Source: Allodiplogaster sudhausi
Lineage: Eukaryota > Nematoda > Chromadorea > Rhabditida > Diplogasteridae
Direction of reading: 5' to 3'
NCBI GenBank assembly: GCA_945643635.1
Contig: CALZFC010000040.1
Location: 2,958,501-3,022,500, forward strand
DNA: 64,000 nucleotides
This document shows, piece after piece, positions 58,730 through 64,000 of this stretch. Position numbers and translations under genes: made by a program. Under the pieces are notes generated by a model, which did no database searches, was not told the origin of the DNA, and saw only the letters and a list, made by a program, of their open reading frames with translations. Within the stretch, counting starts at the first letter, position 1, and the number at the start of each line of letters is the position of its first letter.

Positions 58730-59230
58730 CAGAGCTAGAGAGAGCAACAAAATAGCTGACGTGGTTGCATCATCTGTAGACGGTCGACGATCATGAATGA
58801 AGTGACAATGTTCCTGTCGAGAATGTAACTCAGCTCGATGTCGTCGTCGTCCAGGCCGAACGGGCGCATCAGATCTTGGCCCACCTGGATTGTCAAGGAG
58901 GGGGGAGTGGGTGGAATTCCATGGCAGAGACGCACCCTGAACCATCCGACGAAGAAGAGGAACTGGACGACGGTGAAGACGGGGAAGACGAGATCGACTG
59001 GAGGGGGGTCGGAGGGGGAGGGGGGCACGTGCTGACGGCCGAAGAGGGCGAAGAAGAAGAAACCGTACGTTGCGATTGCCGCCACCTGAATACGGAAGGT
59101 AGGAGAGAACATGAGAATATGTATGCAGTTTGAAGATGAAGGGAGTCTGACCTGGGTGTACACGAGAGGGACGCATACCCAGTCATGGCAGAACAACTTC
59201 CGGAACGATTGTCTGTTAGGATAAGGTATA

Positions 59231-59275
<45 letters not shown>

Positions 59276-60812
59276 CTCTCACTCTCTCTCTCTCGCTCTC
59301 TCACTCTCTCTCTCGCTCTCTCACTCTCTCTCCAATAGCTAGATAATATTCATTATATGAAATAAGCATTTCAAATTTGTAACCTGAATTGCTTCAGTTC
59401 ACCATTGAAATTGTTTATGTATGGCGCATAAGTGTCCTTGTTGTTTCTCACCTAAAGAATCAACATCTCCTGGAGTAGTAAGGATGTAGCAAATGTGTTT
59501 TTAAAAAATTCGTAATGAATGAATTCGCGATTTTGAAACGGTGAAATGGACCTCAATATCGACGAGCTGTTGTACCCAATGCAGAGGAGTCAGCCAGCGG
59601 GTACCGACATTTGTTGCCTGCAAGAAAAGTAACACAAAACTCAACCGTAATATATTTGAATTTTCCATCCAATAGTCCCTCTAAAGCAATCTCGCCCTTG
59701 TTTAAGGCACAAAGAGTGGCTCCTTTAAGGCATGGAATTCAGAAAGAGAGAAGCAAAAGAATAGAGAGAACGTTGATGTGCTCCATGAGCTCGAATTCCT
59801 TCTGAGTCATGAGCCCGGAGGCAACGATGTCTTGCATGGTTGGGAAGCGAAGGCGGATCTTCGTCGAGATGTCACGCCTGCAAAATCAATCTTCTTTTTC
59901 CAAATAGGGAAAACGATTTTTAAAATTAGTAGTTAATTGTATCCTAGGTTAATTGGAAAGCATATTTTTTATAAAACAATTTTTCAAGCTCGGGAATTGT
60001 GTTTTAGTATACAAAATGAATGCTTATAAACGAAGTAGCAACCAAGCAATCGCGCAGGCGAGATTGAGGTAACGAGCGATTCTATGACGAGTCTTCGCTG
60101 ATCTCTCGTCTGTGCCTGATTCAGCGTTTCTTTTTCGAAAGCACGTTCTATTTAACATGAACTCTCATCTCAAAAATTAGAAAATGGATTAAAAAAAAGA
60201 ATATCCAATCGAGAAGAGAACCTCGAATTGCGTAGCACAGCAGAGAGAGAATGTCTTCAGGCCAACGAAGACATTCGAATTGCATCCACCACCTGAGAGA
60301 CGCCAGAATATATCCATTCTATTTTCCCTCCTTCTGATCAGAATAAAAGATATTCATGACAAAAGACCTGCTGACGACATTTGAGACGTAGAAGCCGAGT
60401 AGGAAAGTAAGAGGAATCAGCCGCGTGAATTCATCGAACTTTCTGCAGACGGACTCGAATGTCTCCCTGCGAATGAACAGATTGCCATTCAGATACTTCA
60501 AGAACGGAAAGATTAGGCGTCTAAACTGTAGAGTAGGACTGATAAAGTTCGAACTTTATTTCCATCGCTCCGTCAGCGTCGAACCATGGAATGAGATGCG
60601 TGTAGAATAGTCGAACCTTGATTCTTCACTTAACCCATGTCAATAAGTGACAAACAAAAGTGGGAGAAAAGGAATAGGTGAATTTAAAATGCTATGAGAA
60701 CCATAAAATACAGAGAGAGAAAGACGACGAGTTCCCTCCAAGTCGTCCGCCAAATCGATCCTTTCCATCGCAGGAGGAGTTGGACAAAGTTACCGGAGTA
60801 GGACACAGTCAT
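53862..60812 (-). CDS. BEST: Bestrophin (Ca2+-activated chloride channel)
   Basis: Pentameric anion channel. Minus-strand exons: 60702-60812, 60368-60525, 60222-60292, 60032-60115, 59772-59875, 59552-59617, 59384-59451, 59152-59212, 58936-59085, 58761-58884, 54057-54219, 53862-54005; 3' end unresolved. Start [20 protein letters not shown] matches the invariant bestrophin N-terminus MTVxY...LLLRWxGSIxK. Further blocks: [67 protein letters not shown] and the Ca2+-clasp motif [17 protein letters not shown]. The C-terminal tail is poorly conserved as usual. The intron 54220-58760 contains a complete LTR retrotransposon. Intron 59876-60031 must end with GC, not AG, to keep LLLRDIS in frame. Confidence 0.93.
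54300..54548 (-). repeat. 3' LTR (249 bp, shortened)
   Basis: Matches the 5' LTR almost base for base but lacks an internal block of about 107 bp present at roughly 58512-58620, and has two extra/changed bases. A truncated LTR paired with a longer one shows change after insertion or recombination with another copy. Confidence 0.88.
54549..54560 (-). other. Polypurine tract of the LTR element
   Basis: Minus strand AGTGGGGAGG lies immediately upstream of the 3' LTR, as expected for second-strand priming. Confidence 0.65.
55035..55592 (-). pseudogene. pol remnant: aspartic protease fused to integrase C-terminus
   Basis: Opens with the retropepsin site [15 protein letters not shown] and [13 protein letters not shown], then abruptly continues with a basic segment and [10 protein letters not shown]...[19 protein letters not shown], which is the GPY/F-like C-terminal module of a chromovirus-type integrase. 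The whole reverse transcriptase, RNase H and integrase catalytic core are deleted in frame. The element could only move with enzymes from another copy. Confidence 0.82.
55965..56000. repeat. 36-bp perfect palindrome centred on TTAA
   Basis: From CCGCCGTTATGCCTCC to GGAGGCATAACGGCGG around TTAA, with no loop. Lies in the nested insertion and is followed by GC-rich sequence. Confidence 0.95.
56170..56218 (+). repeat. Three imperfect tandem copies of a ~16-bp unit
   Basis: The unit TGGCACTTGGCCCAA occurs twice, followed by CTGACACTTGGTCCA; within the nested insertion. Confidence 0.75.
56899..57875 (-). pseudogene. gag of the LTR element, frameshifted
   Basis: Starts [20 protein letters not shown] at 57875. 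A coiled-coil N-terminus is followed by a capsid-like region ([20 protein letters not shown]) as in K02A2.6-type Gypsy gag proteins. At about 57400-57420 the frame shifts (…FGDYKTDS then a -frame [12 protein letters not shown]), so the two halves are in different frames. The second half has a zinc knuckle, [14 protein letters not shown] second knuckle, split off by the nested insertion, lies at about 55760-55805 and has a stop codon in place of its first cysteine region. Not functional as it stands. Confidence 0.85.
58287..58305 (-). other. Primer binding site of the LTR element
   Basis: On the minus strand ACTGGCGATCAGGACTACT directly follows the 5' LTR; TGGCGA at this place is typical of tRNA primer sites in Gypsy elements. 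The tRNA is not identified. Confidence 0.6.
58306..58661 (-). repeat. 5' LTR (356 bp)
   Basis: Starts TGTTGTGTCCTCC on the plus strand and ends CTCAACA. Contains a TTTATTGAAGAGAGAGAG stretch and GCGCTTATATACA, a TATA-like box in the minus orientation (TGTATATAAGCGC). Confidence 0.9.
58682..58725. repeat. (GA)n tract in bestrophin intron
   Basis: About 40 bp of GA, next to the LTR element's target site. Confidence 0.9.
59238..59332. repeat. (CT)n tract in bestrophin intron
   Basis: About 95 bp, perfect CT at first, then three copies of a CTCTCTCGCTCTCTCA-type unit. Confidence 0.9.
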
Positions 60813-62230
60813 CAGAGAATGCACCCTCTGCAAGGAGACCATAGTCAACTGCATACTTTGAGGTGTAGACTACTTGGATATAGAAGAGAAAATATAACAA
60901 TAACAGAGAGTATGTTGATTAAAAAAAATCATTGTTAGTGGTGAAATAGAAAATGTGCGTGAAGGATGAACAATGATGACAGCGTTTAAAAAAAAAGAAC
61001 GCTAGTAGATCTCCATGGCAGTGAAGTTGGTGGCTGAGTCATACAAACAGCAGATTATTGAAAGACACATGAAGCAACGAAGTCACGAAAGGAATTTTAA
61101 ATATATTTTCTTCTTTTCCAATGGCGGAAAGTTAGAATATAGTGAGAAAAAGCTGAAAATTATCTTGAATGATATGTGAAGGAGGCATAGTGTTAGAAAC
61201 TGTCATCTCAATGAGAGAGGAATGAGAGAAAGAGAGAGAGAGAGTAAGAGAGACAGAGATAGACAGAGAGAGAGAGAGAGGTGCGAAGTAGAGAACGTGA
61301 AAGGAAACAATAGAAGAAAAAGGAGAGTAACGGTGATAAGATGGAGGAAAGCCGATAACTCGGGCCCGATTAAATATTTGAGCTCAGGATGACTGAGAAG
61401 TTGGCAGGCACCAGGCATGTGCGTGGTTGTGAATCTGTGATTCAACATGCAGAGAGTGAGAAGGAGAGAGAGACAGACAGAGAGTCAGAGACAGAAAGAA
61501 AGAAAGAGAGAGAGGGAGAGAGAGAGAGGGAGAGAGAGAACGAACGGAAAGAGGGTAGAGAGAAAGAAACTTACAGAGTAATGAGAAAATGAAACAGACT
61601 CTTTTTTTACCCTACCCAGTAAATCTGTGGTGTAATGTCCACAAAAAGTGGAGAAAAAGAACAAAGTGGGGACAAATAAGGTGTAAGGGGGAGGGGGCAA
61701 AAGTTGTAACAATCGCAATAGGTACAGTTTGAATGAAAGGCGGCGGCATGAACATTCAACAAAATTCGGAAAGAAAAAGGGAAATAGGGAGATGGAGGGA
61801 AATTCGGAGAGGGAGAATGACAAAAAGGGAGAGGGAATGGGAAGAAGCGAAAGAAATCATGGAGCTTCTGTTTGCAGAAGGGATGGCGGTCCTTTATGCC
61901 TTCTACTACATTGATGTGACATCCTCCTTTGAGATCTCCTGGCTTCTTCCCTTCGCGACAAGCGGCCAACACTTATGTGCAAACAGTTTCGCCTTTCCTA
62001 CCAGAGAATGCCTGCCATGGCTTCGCACAATGGACAACTTGTAAATACAACGTCTTAAGTTCCACGGACAAACAAATGCAAAGGGTCAAAGGAATTGCAC
62101 TTTCATACTGGGCAAAATGTCGGCATTTCTCTACAACTTTTTCTGCTATCATCCTAATTTGGTGTTTTCTTACTAGACTGTTCAGCAGCAATTCACAGAG
62201 CGCGCTCTCCCTCTCTCGTCTCCTCTCTAT

Positions 62231-62269
<39 letters not shown>

Positions 62270-63966
62270 TTCTCCTCTCTCCCGTATCCTCTCTATTAAT
62301 CTCTATTACTCTCTCTCCCTCTCTCTCCCACTTCCTCTTCCCTCTCTAGGTATTTCTGGCACTCTCCTTGCCTCTCGCTATCCCAATAATTATAACGTAC
62401 AGAAATGTGCGGAAACTGAGTTAATCACTGCCTATCGATATGCGATACGAAAGCGAAACTTAAAAAGAGAGATCTCTCCACGTGAACCTCCGCGTCCCAT
62501 GCTAATTGAATTCTTCTTCACAATTACGATTCGTGAAATTCCGAGCAGTTACACCGTTCTGTTTACGCCGTGCTACAATGAAAACTGTTTTTATCTGTCT
62601 GCGCATTCAGCACGCCAGTTTGACAAGATTTCCTTTTTTGTTGTTGATAAAGTACGATTTTTTATTATTATTAAATACATAGTTACATCTTTTATAAAGT
62701 ATCACTTCCTCCCCTTCACCCGTTTCGATTAAAGATTTGTCATTGATGTGTAAAATCACAGTTCCCGTGCAGCATCCTAATGACTCACTACATTCTCTAA
62801 CTCTGAGATGGACTCGGACCTGCAAACAAAGACACATTTAAACATGTATTTGACGGATCACAAGAAGCGAGCAGACTGAAAGTCCGCTCAGTTGCAAAGA
62901 CGAAACAGCTATTGGAGATTATGTGTCCACTCTTAGAGAATCGTCGGTGTGAAGGTCACGCACAAGGAAATTGTGACGCACGTGAAAAGAGAAAGAAGGG
63001 ATGAGATGCAATTCAGGGGCCTCTGACTGCTCTTCTCAGGCGGGTGGCAGAGCGTGCAGAAGCGTCTTGTCTACCGCACACGTTGCTATAGGAGATGGAA
63101 TGCCCCCAGAGGCTTCTTCCTCTCATTTTCTGTCTTCAAATGGGAATCTTTGTATTCTATCAGATTCAAACAAAGTGTAGACTAATCAGCAGATTCAAGT
63201 TCTCGGAGAGTAGGTAATCGCAATGTCTCTTTCCACTCTCGCCTTGTCTGGTCGTTAGACAACACAAGCGTATATATAGCAGCAATATAAATGTTTTCAT
63301 TCATACTATATGATAAAATTATGAGATGAGGACAAAAGGAAAGAAATTCATTGGAGAAAATACTAGAAAATAGTTCCCAAGTGGGAAGCAGAACGAACTT
63401 TAGACTGAGATCAGAAAATCAGGCTTGTACATGTGTAATGTTGCTCATTTAACTCTAGCAATCGCGTGTCAAAAGTTGCCGAAAAGAGATTCGAAGTTGT
63501 TGACTTATTCAAGAGGTTTCAGGAGTTTGCTAGGAAAAGGGAATGACTCCCTACTTCCTACGCATGACATTTTAATCAGACTATATGGTCTTTCCACCCT
63601 CAATGACACGTGGAAACAAATGCCGCAATTGTCTGTTTAAACAAAAATACAAATAAAGACGAACAGGTATAAAATCCACATGAGCACGATAGGAATTAGC
63701 CACTTGTACAGTAGGAAGTCTATTCGAGTGCAATTCTCTCCTCGATTAACAACTCTGCTGGCTCGCCCAGAAATTGGTCTAGCGTGTGAAAAGAAGGTCT
63801 CAACACAACCCTCTTTTATTTTAATCCGGGAGAGGACAAAGAAGTCGCAGAACTCGTCCAGCAACACGCATTCTTAGAAAAGGACGGCCAGCGAGGAACA
63901 GATCAAGGCAAGGCCAGGCAAGGCACTCGCTCCATGTAGAACTTGTGAGGCAAGACAACTCCTGCA

Positions 63967-64000
<34 letters not shown>
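60813..64000. other. Region upstream of bestrophin: microsatellites, unresolved frames
   Basis: Divided by GA tracts at about 61211-61290, 61465-61545 and 63968-64000 and a CT tract at about 62235-62280. Possible exons: plus strand about 61875-61960 (GMAVLYAFYYIDVTSSFEIS, membrane-like, TTTGCAG before it), plus strand 62350-62410 (VFLALSLPLAIPIIITYRNV after a CTAG), minus strand about 63680-63740 (YKWLIPIVLMWILYLF, membrane-like). None could be linked into a gene or to a family. Confidence 0.3.

Noticed and set aside
61211..61545. Long charged open frames (RERERE, SLSLSL) here and at all GA/CT tracts
   Set aside because: They are translations of dinucleotide repeats, not proteins.
62349..62450. 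CUB-like frame ISGTLLASRYPNNYN
   Set aside because: Only the first strand pattern fits; the expected Cys spacing and later motifs are missing, and another frame (VFLALSLPLAIP) is equally plausible.

Overview
The window looks like nuclear DNA of a small invertebrate animal. Coding regions are cut into many short exons by GT-AG introns that are often only 34-75 nt long. The recognisable genes are metazoan (caveolin, SLC6 neurotransmitter symporter, bestrophin, BPI/LBP-type lipid-binding protein, PAN-domain secreted protein). Non-coding DNA is full of (GA)n/(CT)n and (TA)n tracts, foldback elements and a Gypsy-type LTR element. I cannot assign a phylum from the sequence. All multi-exon models below were assembled by hand from reading frames, splice dinucleotides and family knowledge, so coordinates may be off by a base or two.

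Layout. 1-16.4 kb: three divalent-cation transporter genes, an SLC41-type Mg2+ transporter (+, 5' end outside the window), a cation diffusion facilitator/MTP-type transporter (-) and an SLC39/ZIP transporter of the ZIP8/ZIP14 type (-). The SLC41 gene is split by a 4-kb foldback element flanked by TTAA. 17.3-25.8 kb: the APC11 RING subunit (-) and a long unidentified nuclear-type protein gene (+) start 239 bp apart and diverge; the latter carries a 2.4-kb giant hairpin in an intron. 28.2-30.1 kb: a complete four-exon caveolin (-). 30-34 kb: pyrimidine-rich microsatellite DNA with two clusters of short hairpins sharing an AAGTTCG motif. 35-37.6 kb: a small secreted PAN/apple-like protein (-). 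42.6-48.1 kb: a complete 15-exon GAT-type SLC6 transporter (+). 49.6-52.6 kb: a complete 15-exon BPI/LBP-family gene (+). 53.9-60.8 kb: a bestrophin chloride-channel gene (-) with an LTR retrotransposon in one intron; that element has lost reverse transcriptase and most of integrase and itself contains a nested insertion. The remaining 3 kb is microsatellite-rich with no gene I can support.

Most notable: three introns whose 3' ends, fixed by protein homology in three unrelated genes, do not end in AG (boundaries GG|GT, GG|GT and GC|GT), together with two likely GC-AG introns; a TTAA-flanked foldback whose own terminus now supplies the 3' splice site of its host intron; and two palindromic elements with tRNA-promoter-like boxes. 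No prokaryotic-type systems (operons, CRISPR) are present.
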